Below, one piece after another: positions 1-14,099 of a DNA stretch of 64,000 nucleotides. Below the pieces are notes generated by a model. It was not told the origin of the DNA. It searched no databases and saw only the letters and a list, made by a program, of their open reading frames with translations. The DNA is from Paulownia fortunei. Taxonomy: Eukaryota > Streptophyta > Magnoliopsida > Lamiales > Paulowniaceae. The stretch spans positions 310,001 through 374,000 of the forward strand of contig JAGSPU010000054.1 of the NCBI GenBank assembly GCA_019321725.1. Reading direction: 5' to 3'. How positions within the stretch are numbered: position 1 is the first letter of the stretch; each line of letters starts with the position of its first letter. The translations under genes and the position numbers were made by a program.

Positions 1-3000
1 TCAAGGCACCAGAAAAACAAAGAATGAATATATTGCTCAAGAGAATGTAAATGTACACAAACGCGTGGTGTGTGTGCGTGTGTAGAGAGAGAAAAGTTAC
101 AAGATCTTATTCTCAGGAATATTTAGTTGTTGAGCAAGTTCATTACGATGGACTCCTTTTTCTCGCGCACTGCAACAGTCAAAGAACTTCACTAAGGTCG
201 AAGGCTCAATAGATTCTTAAAAATACAAGCAAATGATTCTCTGAATAGCTAGTGAAGATTTCGACCATAAATTAAACTACACAAAAAGCAGAAAATATAT
301 AGTCAATCATGCAATAGAATGACTGCAAGATCCACATTGCACAGTCACAAAAAGTGATTCCCTGTTAATATACTAAGATGTGGACTCTCAATAAGGAAGA
401 AAGAAAAATAACATCCCATGACATGTATGTATATCTGCAACAATTACCAGTCACATACAACAGAAACATAAGCATATGCCACAAGATATAACCAGCTATG
501 ATAATCATCAAGAATATTATTATGAAGATGGGTAGAAGAATACAAAACTTGCTCATGGAGACTGGATTCCTTTTGAATCTACCAAAAGAAACTAACTATT
601 GGATCAATAACACTCGACAATATTTGTTATTGAATTCATCGAGTATATCGAATTTCTAGCAAAGGACCTTCACATACAGTTTCCTCCGGCGGGAGAACCA
701 AATGGTTGGGGTTTGGGGGGGTGGGGGTCAGTGGGTGGGGTTGCCATCAGCAAACAAGGCAGCAATCAAACAGTTCGCAACATTATTTTCATACCACATG
801 AGAAAAAAGGATCAATTTCATTCATATTCGATTTATTCTCTTTATCACAATGATATTCAGTGAAGAGGTAAGTCAAAGAAATGCCTTTTTGCAATAAAAT
901 GACTCAACAGAAAGGGAACTAGAAAGATCACCTAAAACTGTCTTTTTGCTAGTTTAAGATGTATTAGCAGAGGTTTCTGTTTGTAAAGCTTATATTTATG
1001 CCAGTCTAGTATTTAACACTTTTTAGATCAGCTTCTGCCCACTTGCCAATAATGTGGTGATACATTCTTGATAGTCGTAGAACTAAACTATTCACGTAAA
1101 GGATGTTCAGGAGTGCTCGACATGCACAAACAGATAACTGGCAAAATGCAATACAAGGAGAGCTGAACCTGATGTAAATTATTTGACCAAGCTTACAGAA
1201 CTTGTAAACAGTAGCATGGCATTATCCTTATCATCTAGAGTTCAACCTAAGAAGACTAGCCTCCCGAGATGTCATAATATTATGGTATCAGACATGCCAA
1301 TGTATCCAAAAAATAATATTCATCCATGCTAAAGTTTATAAAGGTATAATACTAATGAAACAGTAATGTGTGCTTACACTCTGTAATACTAACCATTAAC
1401 CTGATGTGTGCTTGAGTGCAATTACAACATGAACCGTCACAAGCATGCATGAGAGAATTACTGCAAAGGCGTAGAAGAGAAAAGAAAAGGCATATGCAGA
1501 TGGATCAGTCTTTGTACAATTACATGCATGACGGCTGCTGCAAATAGTTTAGGACAATTTTATATGCCCTTGACTCCGTCCATGTTATATTGTACAGAAA
1601 ACTGAAAATTAAGAAATAGATCAATCCATCAATTAATGTGATTGGGAAGGATAAGGAATTCGAATTTCATTGCGAATATCAGTTCACACTTACCTGATTT
1701 GAAGGTGTTGGTTGGTAACCCTTCGAAGGGGTGTTAACAGCTGAATTCGGCATATGACCTGGAACTTGGGGAGCATCCTGCAGCTTCTACAGAGAGGAGA
1801 AAGGGGTAGAAAACCTAAATATAAACCGGAACATGCTGTTTCATCAATGTCTACACACAACATGATAATTTTAATTGGTTTATATCATACCCGTAGTCTG
1901 GTATTGTAGCAGTGAACATACATACAATCAGCAAAGTGGTTTGCAATCTCGTTATAGTCGCTGACAGGCCTGATAGTAAGAGCATGTTTAATAAAACTTC
2001 TTACGCAGGGATGGAATCACAAAGATGCAAGAATAGAATAAAACAGACTCACACACAAAATGTAAATACTGATTCCATTAACATGATAAACCAGCAAAAG
2101 ATAACTCTTGGTTGGTAAGATTTTTTCAGATTGTTAGCAGTCAAAGGCAGTAGAAAACCAAGTAATTGAGGTTCACCCATGCAATCAATATTGTTTTAGA
2201 CTAGCTGCTGCAGCCAGCTTAGGACTGCCAAAGTCCACGCTGGCAGGAATATTAAACAATTTGGAATGAAATTTCCAGGAACATTATAACTCACAATCAT
2301 GAATTAGGTGACAATATTCTAAGCTGCCAACAAGTACAACAATCTTGCCATGAGGTCACTCAAAGCAACATACTAATAAAAGTGGAAATTAATACTGAAC
2401 ATCTTCAATGGTCAATTTTACTGCCAATGTCAGCAAAGCACCACATAGTCGTGTTCCTAAGAGTTTCTATCACAAATACTAAGATTTAAGGCCACCCCCA
2501 CCGAATTCTTAAATCTCAAAGCACGAAATTTGTCTGGATTGATTAGTGCAATTTCTTTGCAGGAAGAACTTAATCCAATGGAGACTCCACCTCCATCAAT
2601 TAATTTCCAAATCTGCAAAAAAATTGGCAAAATTAAGAAAAAAAAAACTCTTTGTGGTGATTTGTAGGTTTTTTTCGGTAGAAGAGGAACTGATTCGCTA
2701 TGAAGGACACACAGTGAGCCACATGTACTGGACAATCAGTTCTTAATTCATGAAAAGATACGAAAATGCTACGGTATATAAGAAGAGTCTGTTCTGAAGA
2801 CAAAAAGAAAAGATTTGAGCATGATGAGGATAAATATGAGTGGGCCCATGGAATCTTGGAAACATGAGAAAGCGATTTGGGTGGCCGACAGAGGCAACTG
2901 AGTTTGAGGTGTGGGCAATATTGTAGCATGCAAGCTGATTGGTAGGAATGGCATGACCTCAATGGGAATATTCAGGTTGTATGAGGATACGGCAATCGCA

Positions 3001-4598
3001 CAGCACATATGTTTTAGCTGCAGAATCAGATGTCATGAAGAGTCTGCAGAACTAAATGTCAAGTTCTACATTTTCTACATTGTTTTCAGACAATTAATCC
3101 TGATCAATATTTTCTCATGCTTCTGCTAAAAAGAAACCAAAACTGACATCAGAATGACAGCCAACATCTGTTAATAGATAACCATTACCATTTTCATATA
3201 TATTCCTTCTTCTTTAAGTTCTCAAGATCAACCATGCTGAACCAGTCCTCAATGATGCAATTTATGAACTCAAGATATGCAAATTTCTGCAGTTGGCTTA
3301 AGATGGAGTCAACTATGTATATCTACACAAAGTATTCCCTCAGCAACATCCTACTTTCTTCGAGTGGAAGAATGTCGAAGCCTCTGTCTGTGTGTGTGCT
3401 TGCGTTGGGGAAGAAAGTGATCGCACATTATACTCTCTCAATGCCTTAAAACGAGATGTGTGTTTTCCGCGTAAATCAGGTAGCAAACATGATAAAAGGA
3501 AAAGAAAAGTCTTATGAACAAATTGAATGAACCCATACCTCACAGAGTACACCATCAATTGTTTTTTGCCTTGAAATCCCTTCAAGTGCCCATGAACCTT
3601 TACATACATGCCATTTCTAATAAAGTAGTACATGAAAAACAAGTTAGAACACGTAGGATAGATATAATCCATAACAGAAGATCAGATCTATTTAAAATGT
3701 ATTACAATAGTAGCTCCATTTCCTTCGTATCAACAGCTTCATTTACCCTAAAATGTAGATAGAGGCACAAATAAGTCATATTGAAACCCCAAAATTCTAA
3801 CAAAATATCAAACTTTCATCAAGCACGAGAATTGCAACCATTCTAATCCAGAACAAAAAAATGAAGAAACAGACCCTGAAACATACCATCTATGGCAATC
3901 AATGCGACCAGTTCCATCATCAAGCACAAATGAAACATCAGTCACCCTTTCAGTTTTCTCATACAACATCCCCACCAATTTCACCTAAACACAACATAAT
4001 TTCAAAACCGCAGCAATCAATTTTTTAGGTAAAAGTTAAACAAATATCACTCATAATTTCTTTTCCAAAACAAACACGCACATTGTTCACATCAACACCA
4101 TCAATTAGAAAATTCGCCTTGTCGTCACTCGCTTGAAAGGCTTCACTTATTTGCTTCACGGTTAATGGAAGTAAAGCCTGTGCGTCACGATTCTGCATAA
4201 AACCCCAAAACAAAACGCAAATAAATTATTCCACAATTTTCATGCTCACTGAATAAAACCAAAAGCAAAAATTGTCGGAAGCAAAAAGGGAAACGGAAAG
4301 TATATATCCGTTTCCCAACATCTTTTTCAATGTTCCGGCAGCTGAGAAATCTCGAAAATCCAAATGGCTTACAAAACCCATTACAAAAATAGCAGTTTAG
4401 GGTTTTAGAGAAGCTTTAGAAACAAAGAAAATAGGGTTCAATAAAGATCCAATGATCGGAAAGAAGAAGAAAATGATGACGGTTCATATGCACCTTGGCC
4501 GGAGAGAAGGAGGGATCGGCGGTTTGAGTAGCCTGAGACGGCATGAAACCGCCGCCGGAGAAGGCGGCGCTGCCTTCGAACTGGCTGTTCCCATACAT
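1..4598 (-). CDS. RPA2: Replication protein A 32 kDa subunit, partial (continues past left edge)
   Basis: RPA2 is the middle subunit of the heterotrimeric single-stranded-DNA-binding complex used in replication, repair and recombination in the nucleus. Exons read on the minus strand: 4598-4494 (starts MYGNSQFEGS, the glycine/serine-rich N-tail with GGGFMPSQ), 4192-4082 (LLPLTVKQISEAF), 3984-3887 (RVTDVSFVLDDGTGRIDCH, OB fold), 3747-3706, 3616-3539 (GMYVKVHGHLKGFQGKKQ), 1969-1891 (HFADCMYVHCYNT), 1786-1694 (ending PTPSNQ) and 215-101 (AREKGVHRNELAQQLNIPE, the C-terminal winged helix). The first seven exons join in phase with GT/AG sites and total 202 codons. An exon between 1694 and 215 is expected; one candidate starts at 1087 (FSSTTIKNV), but I could not join it. 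The last exon lies beyond position 1. Introns of about 1.6 kb and 1.5 kb are long. The family identification is firm; the 3' half model is provisional. Confidence 0.9.
706..740 (+). other. Potential G-quadruplex tract in an RPA2 intron
   Basis: The plus strand has five guanine runs of 3-7 bases separated by loops of 1-5 bases (GGGG, GGGGGGG, GGGGG, GGG, GGGG). It lies in an intron of RPA2, on the strand opposite the transcript, which itself would be C-rich here. This matches the G3+N1-7 quadruplex rule; folding is inferred. Confidence 0.6.
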
Positions 4599-4806
4599 TT
4601 CTCTTTAAAACGTGTGTCTGCCGGACTATAGATTTAGATATACTGATGTGATATTGAAGTCGAGAGCGGAGAATGAAGCTTGGGCGAGGGATTATTGAGT
4701 TCCCGCCATTTTGATTTCTCGTTCTGAATTTCTTCCTTTTTGTTTTTCTAGGTGCTGAGGTCGTGTTTGGTTTGCGATTTGAACTTGAATAAGAGAACAA
4801 ATTCAT

Positions 4807-6180
4807 TTGACAATGCTTGAGGAAAATATTGGGGCCAAAAAAAAAAATCTCATGTATTAAAACATTCTAGAGTTGGTTTGGTAGCCAAAATTATGAAAAA
4901 TATTTTGGTTTTGTTTTTTATGTTTTGGGGAAATGTATTTTGAAAGAAAATATTGGAATTGTGTGTATTAAAAAAAATGTATTGAAAAAAAAAACAATGT
5001 ATATTCAATTTTATTGTGGGATAATAATATTAAAAATAAAAAGGAATGAGAATTTAATATCAAACATAACTTCACTACTTTGAATCTTAAATTTAACATA
5101 AAAAAATAAATTCTTATCGAAATCATGAAGTAATTGTGAATTTTTGCGGAAAAAAAAATTCATAACTCTAGATCACCTTGTTTGACCAACAAAAAAAAAA
5201 ATTATATTGAAATTAGTACTCTAATTTGTGTTTTTCTTGAAAATCTTATACCTCTCAATTAGATATTTACTACAAAACTGAGTATATAGTTTTACCGGAA
5301 AATCACAATGGCACTCCATTTTTCACAGCTCAACCTTTACTTACTGATCACAATCAACATAATTAGTGACAGAAAAAAAAAAAAAACTGAATTACTATTT
5401 TCTACAATGTGAAATAACATTATTAACTTTCATTATCAAACTTCAAAGCTCTAAATGTCAAAAAAAGCTATGCCTTATAAGTGGGTTGGGCCGTTGGGGT
5501 GTAAGTGATGCATTTTGGCTAAACTATCCAAACTCACTTATTGACAAGAAATTAAGGATATCCTAAAAATATGTGAAACAGTAACTTAGGAGAAATGAGA
5601 GTTATAATGAGACGCGTGCTCTCATGATTTGTTTTGATTTGACAAGAAAATAAAATGTCACATTCTCTTCTTCTAACTTTAGTAATAACATACATGTAAG
5701 GCATTAGTGTTGGATATTTCGTGTGCTGTGTTCGTTTATTTTATATGTTCAGTCTTTTATTTTGAAAAATGTTATATTTATCTTATTACAAATATGTGTA
5801 TTAGACTAATTTGATATGAAAAGTTTACTTGTGTATGAGATTTTGATACAATATTATTCGAAATATTTAATTAGTTGTTGATTAATATCATAATATATAA
5901 TATAACGGTACGATGAACTTACCTAATTGAACCTAATTTATTTGTGTTTTATTTAAATAAAGTTCATGTCTTAAATCAAAAACAATTTTTACATACAATT
6001 AATCCTTCATAATTAGGTGGAGTTATTCACTTCGACAGTACACAATGCCATTGTAAATACACTTAAAGTTAAATCGAATTGAACCAAATTTGAATTATCA
6101 AAAAGTCAAGTCCTCAAATTGATAAACCTAAATAAAGACATGGCCAAGACAAGGAGCTAGAACCTAGGAGCAAATTCCCT
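4807..6180. other. Intergenic spacer between RPA2 and polyubiquitin
   Basis: AT-rich DNA with many A and T homopolymers and only short spurious open frames. It must contain the divergent promoters of RPA2 (leftward) and polyubiquitin (rightward), but no distinct site is clear before the ubiquitin TATA box. I see no gene or repeat with defined ends. Confidence 0.5.
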
Positions 6181-6297
6181 TGGTCCTCCACCAACCCTAA
6201 ATTCCGAATCCCACGCTTTTACGCGGCTACTATTTCGTCGACGCTTCTTATGCAAGTAAAGTCCGTTTCTTCGGTCGCGTAAGTCGGCTTCCCCATC

Positions 6298-6308
6298 TTT
6301 ATATAAAC
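6298..6308 (+). promoter_or_regulatory. TATA box of the polyubiquitin gene
   Basis: TTTATATAAAC lies about 100 bases upstream of the leader-intron donor, at the spacing expected for transcription starting near 6335 and a short 5' leader exon ending at 6406. The stretch just upstream (6190-6290) is relatively GC-rich for this window, as expected of a strong constitutive promoter. The start site is inferred. Confidence 0.6.
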
Positions 6309-6406
6309 TCACAATCCCCCCGTTTCATTTATATTCTCAGTTCTGTTCTTCCAAACATTTCAAGAAAATTATCCAAGTTTTTGCTTTCTAACAAGCTGCC
6401 CTCAAG

Positions 6407-8343
<1,937 letters not shown>

Positions 8344-8519
8344 TTCCAGAATGCTGTGTGTCCAGTGAGCAATGATGGAGATGCTTCTTATTGTTAAGAG
8401 TCGAATTTGCTTTGTTTCTATTGTCCAATTCCCTTCCTTAAAAAGACTCTGTGGATTTTCTTGTTTAGTATTAGCAGAAAGACGTTGATGTTTATGCATG
8501 AATGACTCCCGAGTGTTGG

Positions 8520-9880
8520 AATTACCTACATTTCAATCAGTTATCCATTCTCGTCCAATGTTTTTTTTATTAGTTGCATATTATTGTACTATAACTTCAT
8601 ACTTCTAACTTTGGTTGGTTTCACCCTTCAACGCGTTGTTAAGAGTGATTTACCTAGGAACGCTGATTCCCATAAAAATACCTTACACAACCACAGGAAT
8701 GCTCGTTAGATCTTCCAAGACTTACGGAAACAAAACGAGTCCCTTATCATAAAAATAGGTAAGACTTAAAAATCAAGTGAAAAGGGTCTGTATTATTTCT
8801 TTAATTCTGCCCTTCCAGAAAAGCATTGTACCGAGACAACGATGAACAAATATCAAGCAATAAAAAATTATTGAATAACAACGGTGCCCAAAATCGTGGA
8901 CCAAATTAAAAGATAGCGACTACAAATCGCACAATTAAGTTCAAACCCATAAGTTATTTGTCCTTCGCATTATATCTAATTTTCTTCTTGTCGAAGAAAT
9001 AGCAAGGTAGCATATTCCGAATCTTCTCTGCCACTGTTGAGAATTAGGTTTCTACCTTCTGTTTATAATCGCTTCTAATTATTGTTCAGCTTAATATTGA
9101 CAAATGCCAATTCCCACTAATGCAAATCAATAGTTAGGTTGCCTCGATTTTCTTCCATTTTCACCTCCAATTAGAAAACAATATAATTTTTTAAGCAGTA
9201 AATCAATACGCAGAAAATATAATTATTTCTTGAATGAGCTAAATCTTTGTCATTATAAATTTTACAGAATTTATTTTAAATTTAATTTTTTGATAATTCA
9301 AATGTATACCTTGTAAAGAATCTCTCTGTATGGAAGCCATTATAACTTAGAAAAGTCTAGTATGATGAACTACGAAAGACCACCATAATCCTCTGAATCA
9401 ATTTTACATCATTAACTTGTTATTATTACTATTATTAATTTTTTCCTTTTGGGTTCAAATTTTTCTTGTCTACAGTCACAACAAAGTTTAGTGATTTATG
9501 TATTTATTTTGAAGTTAGTTTTTTCGCAATTTAGTAATTCCTATTTGGGAGTCTCTAATCAGTACGTCGGCTGCTATTTTCTCAATCAAAAATCAAAATA
9601 GGTGGAAAATGAAGTAGTATATATTGATTATTGATATGGTAATTTTACTTTGGAGTTGTGCAAAAATTCTATACGTTTACACAAAACTGAATGAGCTAAA
9701 ATTATACATAAAAGTTAAAACCATATAGAATCTTGCCAGAATTATATAATACATGATAGAGATTACAAAAGGTTGAATTTTATTTTAAATATCTTAAATC
9801 CTTAATAATTAATATAATACAAATTTACAAAAATACCACAAAATCAAACCGTATACATTCCTCTAACTACATACGCCAAT
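8520..9880. other. Intergenic region downstream of polyubiquitin
   Basis: After the polyubiquitin 3' UTR (to roughly 8520) there is about 1.3 kb of AT-rich sequence. It has no long open frame, no inverted repeat with clear ends, and no recognisable RNA gene. Confidence 0.5.
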
Positions 9881-9934
9881 AATTGTGCTACTCCAAAGTC
9901 TTAACAAAAAGAAACGGAAAAAACCCAAAAAGGA

Positions 9935-9937
<3 letters not shown>

Positions 9938-9966
<29 letters not shown>
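9938..9966 (+). repeat. (CT)n microsatellite
   Basis: An uninterrupted CT dinucleotide tract of about 14 units ends just before CGCCACCATGG, at the head of the broken coding relic that follows. CT tracts are common in plant 5' leaders, so it may mark the former leader of that gene. Confidence 0.9.
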
Positions 9967-9969
<3 letters not shown>

Positions 9970-9973
9970 CACC

Positions 9974-10467
9974 ATGGACGTTGTATCGGCCCCGCTACAG
10001 TCCCAAGATCATCCTCTTCTACGACGCCGGAATTCCATCCCAACCTCTGTCGTGGTGTGCCCACCAAGCTCGTCTTCGTCAACCACAACTCCCCTTCCAC
10101 CACCTTATCATCTCCCTTTTCGTCCGATGATCTGGAGTTGCTGCCGATTAAACCCGCCTCCCACAGCTACAGTTCTCTGAAGGACCTCTTGCCATCAGTC
10201 GCGGTCAACTCCCCCAAGCCCAAAGCAGCCCTGCCCGGGTCCAACATCTGCATCCGAAACCGCCTCGTCAAGCAGGCTGCGGGCCTACCTCCAACCCATG
10301 TCCACCTCTTCAGCTTCCACCGGTGGCAACTTTTTCCAGCGATTGGACGCGCGTCGCCGCCTTCAATGACTTTTTCTCAGGAACGTTATTCGGGCCCTCG
10401 ACGGGACGCTCCGTTTATCCGGATCCGGAGCTCCAGATCGCAACGGTCTAAAATGTGCGTCGTGTGA
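9974..10467 (+). pseudogene. Broken copy of a conserved plant gene of unknown function
   Basis: A GC-rich block contains pieces of one protein in different frames. It begins at an ATG in good context (CACCATGGA). One frame carries SHSYSSLKDLLPS and then NRLVKQAA (about 10170-10280). A second frame continues with AYLQPMSTSS and GGNFFQRLD, and later frames hold FNDFFS and NVIRALD near 10365-10400. The joined order KNRLVKQAA-(W)AYLQPM resembles a plant-specific protein family I remember only as uncharacterised, so I give no function. At least three frame changes are needed to read through, and no single frame is complete. It is either a pseudogene or a single-exon gene damaged by sequence errors. 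Codon use and GC content differ strongly from the AT-rich flanks. Confidence 0.55.
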
Positions 10468-10773
10468 CTAATGGAAATTCAATAAACTGATGATTGGGAT
10501 TCATACACAAAGGAATGTACAATATTTCCGTTTGAGATGTCTATTAAAAAAATGTTATTCTATTTTAAAATAAAATACATTAATGAATGTTTATTTTTGT
10601 CTCTGTTTAAATTCTTTTTTTTTTATTTGGTGATTGTTATGGCAAAATTGGAATATTTGGAAACATGTAGGTTTAAAAAAAATGAAACAACAAAAAAATG
10701 AATAAATTTGAAACTCGAGTACAATCTCATATATTTTACAACTTTTTTTCCAATTTTTTGTCACACCATTAAG

Positions 10774-11132
10774 CTAATTGCTATCTATGAAGCGCCTAAG
10801 TCTCAGCCTGGCAGCCTGTATTTCGTGGTCCACACTTGATTTTTGTCTAATCACCGATATCCGAATCAGGAATAAGGATATCCTCAGGGCGAATAAATTG
10901 CGTTTGATTTTGGAGCTCAACCTTAATGGACTCGGACTGGGGTGTTTGGTTACGAAAGAGGTGGAAGGTCCTGATGGCGGCATAGTCGGCCGCCGCTTGT
11001 CGGACCTCCTCTTGAATATTCCGGCAAGTTTGCTAGCGGTGATGGCGGAGGAGCTCCATTGGGTTTTGATTCGCGGCATTCTGCAACCAGTTGATTAATT
11101 AAAGCATGGTTAAATTTTTTAAATTTTGGCAT
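10774..11132 (-). pseudogene. Degenerate coding-like fragment, unidentified
   Basis: A second GC-richer block lies 300 bases after the previous relic. On the minus strand all three frames carry protein-like pieces: ALINQLVAECRESKPNG near 11100, EEVRQAAADYAAIRTFHLF near 11000, and FALRISLFLIR near 10880. The pieces change frame and hit stops, so no intact product is possible. I do not recognise a domain. It could be a worn transposon or retroelement protein, or a lost host gene. Support is composition and multi-frame coding character only. Confidence 0.3.
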
Positions 11133-11514
11133 GACACAAGTAAAGAGTGGATAATGAGTTTCGGAAAAAATAATAATGCAAACTAAAGATTCACCGAAAA
11201 ATGTAATTGCATTTTGTCATTATTTTTAAATTGTGAAATAGTTGAACGATAAAAAAATGAAAATCACTTATAATAAATGTTTAACTTGAATTCGACCAAT
11301 GAGATAAATGAAAAAAAAAAAAAAACTAGGAATACGCAGAGTGCAAAACTTTTGTTCTGGTCATCTAGGGTTGTGCTTAAATTAAAAAAATTGAGAGCTA
11401 AGTATTTCAGATAAATTAAGCTTTTGTTTCAATTGAGGAATTTGAATTTGATGAATGGATTTACAATTATGAATTTCAAATGACTCAAATATTGAATAAT
11501 TTGAAACACATTAC

Positions 11515-11670
11515 AATAATAGAGAAAATAGCTCAAATAAAGTATTTAAGATTTGAAATTTATTGGAACTTGAAATTATCCAAATAAGCCCATAATTTGT
11601 TTGAATAATTTCAAGTAGTAAAATATTTCAAATCCTTTAATACATATTTTGAGCTATTTTATTTATTATT
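11515..11670. repeat. Long near-perfect hairpin (fold-back element)
   Basis: The left arm at 11515-11587 and the right arm at 11595-11670 are inverted copies of about 73-76 bases at roughly 80% identity. They share AAAATAGCTCAAA and ACTTGAAATTAT, and the loop is only about 7 bases. Both arms start with AATAAT. This is the shape of a palindromic MITE or fold-back element; no clear target-site duplication was found. Confidence 0.65.
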
Positions 11671-11864
11671 ATGGTGTTTTTATATTCATCCAATAGATCC
11701 AAATTTCATTTTTAAATCAATAAGTGGAATAAATGTCTTTATGTCCCATTGATGAACTGTTAACCAAGGGCCAAATTTAGTTAAAGTTTCCAATTAAAGA
11801 AAGCAGATTGAGGTTGGGAAATAGCACCAAACTCCACAGGATTATGGACCTGATCAATCAATTA

Positions 11865-13336
11865 TCAGTGGATTGGGATTTTCTGAAAACAAGAACAACA
11901 ATTGAAAACTGATAATATGTTTAATGTAAGATAGAATTCCTCAAAATGCATATCCAAACTTGTTACGAAAAATGAAGCATCATGTAAATCAAAATTAGTA
12001 ATATGGTCTCTTAAAGGTGAGTTCAAACCAAAGGCATTACCGCTTAAACGTTTGTTTCCTATCCTTATTGGCACCAAATGATTAAAAAAAAAAAAAATGT
12101 TATACCTCAGAGCCTGTAATCCTTCCAGATTGAGAAGCCACAAATTGAAGAAATTGGAGAATTTTCGTTGACCCAAGCTCCTGTGCAGTTATGCCAGTAA
12201 TAAATTGCTAAGTTCCATGCTCTTTCTCTGAATTCCAGTAAACTTCTATCAATACCTGTCTCATGTTTCGACACATATGGTCGCCACTAATGTTTCGTAC
12301 ACATATCCCGTTCCCTGTATTTTTTACGATAATAGAAATTCATGTGAATATTAAAAATACCATTTTTTTTTTTTTCATTTTCTCAACATGAAGATAAAAA
12401 AAGACACCAAAATATGGTGAGTCTAAAAGGTGGTTTTTTACCTTTGTTTTTGGGTACCATAAGTAGATAAAGAGCGCCAACTTCATCTCTCCATACATTG
12501 GCAACCTATGGAAGAATAAAGTTATACACAACATCTAGTACAAAACTACACCCACCCACACCCCAAAAAAAAAAAAAAAATGGGTCGAAAATCTACCATG
12601 AAATAAATACGTCACCAATTTTCTCAAGAATTGTTATCACCGCCACAATTATCCTGCAAAAAAAACACAAATTACTGAATAATAATTGTCATTTTGTGAA
12701 ATAAGTATTAGTCAAGCGGAACATTTGATTTATGTTGAAAAGTATAAGTCCATTCCTTGTTCCAAAAAACTACAGGAAAATATTTAAAAAAAAGAAGTCA
12801 TTTTCATGTAAAAAGTAATTAAAGCTTGCCACGTTCCACCTTTCATGTTCATCTCAAAGGACAAATCCTCATTTAGTAATCACTTGTTGACCAATATACT
12901 TTACTCAAAGAAAATTCTTAATTTTACAAGCATTTGATTGGTTCAAAGCTTCCTAACATCATTAGTTGTAAAAAGGGCCAATAATTGTATACCTCCAACA
13001 TTGAAATCAAATGCTTACCAATATTGACACCAAAACCGGAGTTCTGGAATCTCAACTCTGTTCTTCTCTACAGTTTTGAAACACTGAAAGGCAGGATATG
13101 CATATCCAAGAACCAATCTGCTCAATCCAGGAACAGAATTTTCAGTCATATACTGATTATCACAATTCCAAGAAAAATCTCCATTCAAAAAAGAGGTTCA
13201 AAAAAGGTAAAAAAGAAAAAAAAAAAAACACAGATAAAGAAAAGCAGAAACAGAGAGAATCTATTTAACAAAGGGGTTAAGGATTAACTGAAATGATGAC
13301 TTACACTAAAATACTGGTGATGAATTCTCCAATCAT
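11865..13336 (-). CDS. HVA22-like (TB2/DP1/REEP family) protein; exon 5 frameshifted twice
   Basis: HVA22/DP1/Yop1 proteins are ER-membrane hairpin proteins that bend tubular ER; several plant members respond to ABA and stress. Minus-strand coding exons are 13336-13305 (MIGEFITSILV), 13117-13019 (LGYAYPAFQCFKTVEKN to LRFWCQYW), 12653-12597 (IIVAVITILEKIGDVFISW), 12505-12442 (LPMYGEMKLALFIYLWYPK), 12314-12106 and 11882-11865 (KIPIH, stop). All junctions use GT/AG and keep phase. Exon 5 should read GTGYVYET, then RPYVSKHETGIDRSLLEF, then ELGSTKILQFLQFVASQSG, but one extra base near 12283-12288 and another near 12180-12183 throw it out of frame. Removing both makes the CDS exactly 159 codons. 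As written, the product ends after the hydrophobic hairpins. A 5'-UTR exon lies at about 13718-13800. It resembles the HVA22 i/j/k subgroup. Confidence 0.85.
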
Positions 13337-13717
13337 CTTTACTAGTTCCCCAGACCTGTCAATAATTCTGAAACAATCAAAGAAGGAGAAGATCATTTAT
13401 AGTTCAATAATTCTGTATACATAATTATGAAGATTAAAAATAAATGTATGGTTGTTTAATTCCACGAGCAACTCTCACCCAAACTCTTAACAAAAATTGA
13501 AAATAGAAAAGCAAAAACCATTTACTATTTATTTTCACCAGTCATGAAGGCAGAATATAGGAAAGAAATTTGCAGAAAAGAAAAGAATCATGACCCTTCA
13601 ACCAAATACATATATATAAAAGGGCAAAAGTTTTACTGATATGATGACGATTCAAGAGACCAAGAAAACACTAGTGCCAAAGAATCTTTCAGAGAAGAAT
13701 ACAGAAACTTTTGTTAC

Positions 13718-13825
13718 CTTTGAGCAAAGGAAGGATCTTTCAAGTCTGGGCTCCTGATAGATGAATTAAAATCCCAGAAACTAGAGAGACGGCAGGATGA
13801 AAATGGAAGTTGGTTATATATATAG
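13718..13825 (-). promoter_or_regulatory. TATA box and untranslated first exon of the HVA22-like gene
   Basis: A TATATATA run at about 13816-13824 (minus strand) precedes a short exon ending at the donor CTCAAAG|GTAACA (13718/13717). This exon joins at 13367 to the exon that carries the start codon at 13336. The upstream frame SPDLKDPSFAQR reads into the coding exon but has no ATG, so it is treated as untranslated. Confidence 0.5.
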
Positions 13826-13845
13826 GATATAATGAACGTGCGTGA

Positions 13846-13918
13846 GTGTATGTGTGTATGTGTGTTTGTGTGTGTCTAATGTGTAATGTGTATATATATA
13901 TATAGAGAGAGAGAGAGA
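13846..13918. repeat. Compound (GT)n/(TA)n/(GA)n microsatellite
   Basis: Interrupted GT repeats, then TATATATATATATA, then GAGAGAGAGAGAGA lie directly upstream of the HVA22-like promoter. Repeats of this kind are length-variable. Confidence 0.85.
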
Positions 13919-14099
13919 AGTTTTGGATTGAATAAAAATGTGAAGATTGAACCTTGGAAGAGAGAGGAAATGATGGGATTTCTTGGCATGGACGCCTCCT
14001 CATTATTTTACACGTAATTCCAGTGAAGTTTATTTCTTGGGATTCTTCCAGTTGACCGTTTCGGCAGTTATTTCTTCTGGTAAGGCTGATTTTGTCTTT

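Noticed and set aside
2457..3008. Overlapping minus-strand open frames of 79-109 codons
   Set aside because: They lie in the long RPA2 intron between the exons ending at 3539 and starting at 1969, which join in phase; no RPA2 similarity.
3230..3300. Minus-strand segment reading EFINCI, first considered as the RPA2 OB-fold exon
   Set aside because: A far better exon (HFADCMYVHCYNT with in-phase GT/AG sites) is at 1969-1891.
13740..14003. 87-codon minus-strand frame starting MRRRPCQ
   Set aside because: It reads through microsatellite and promoter sequence of the HVA22-like gene and cannot be spliced in frame to its coding exons.
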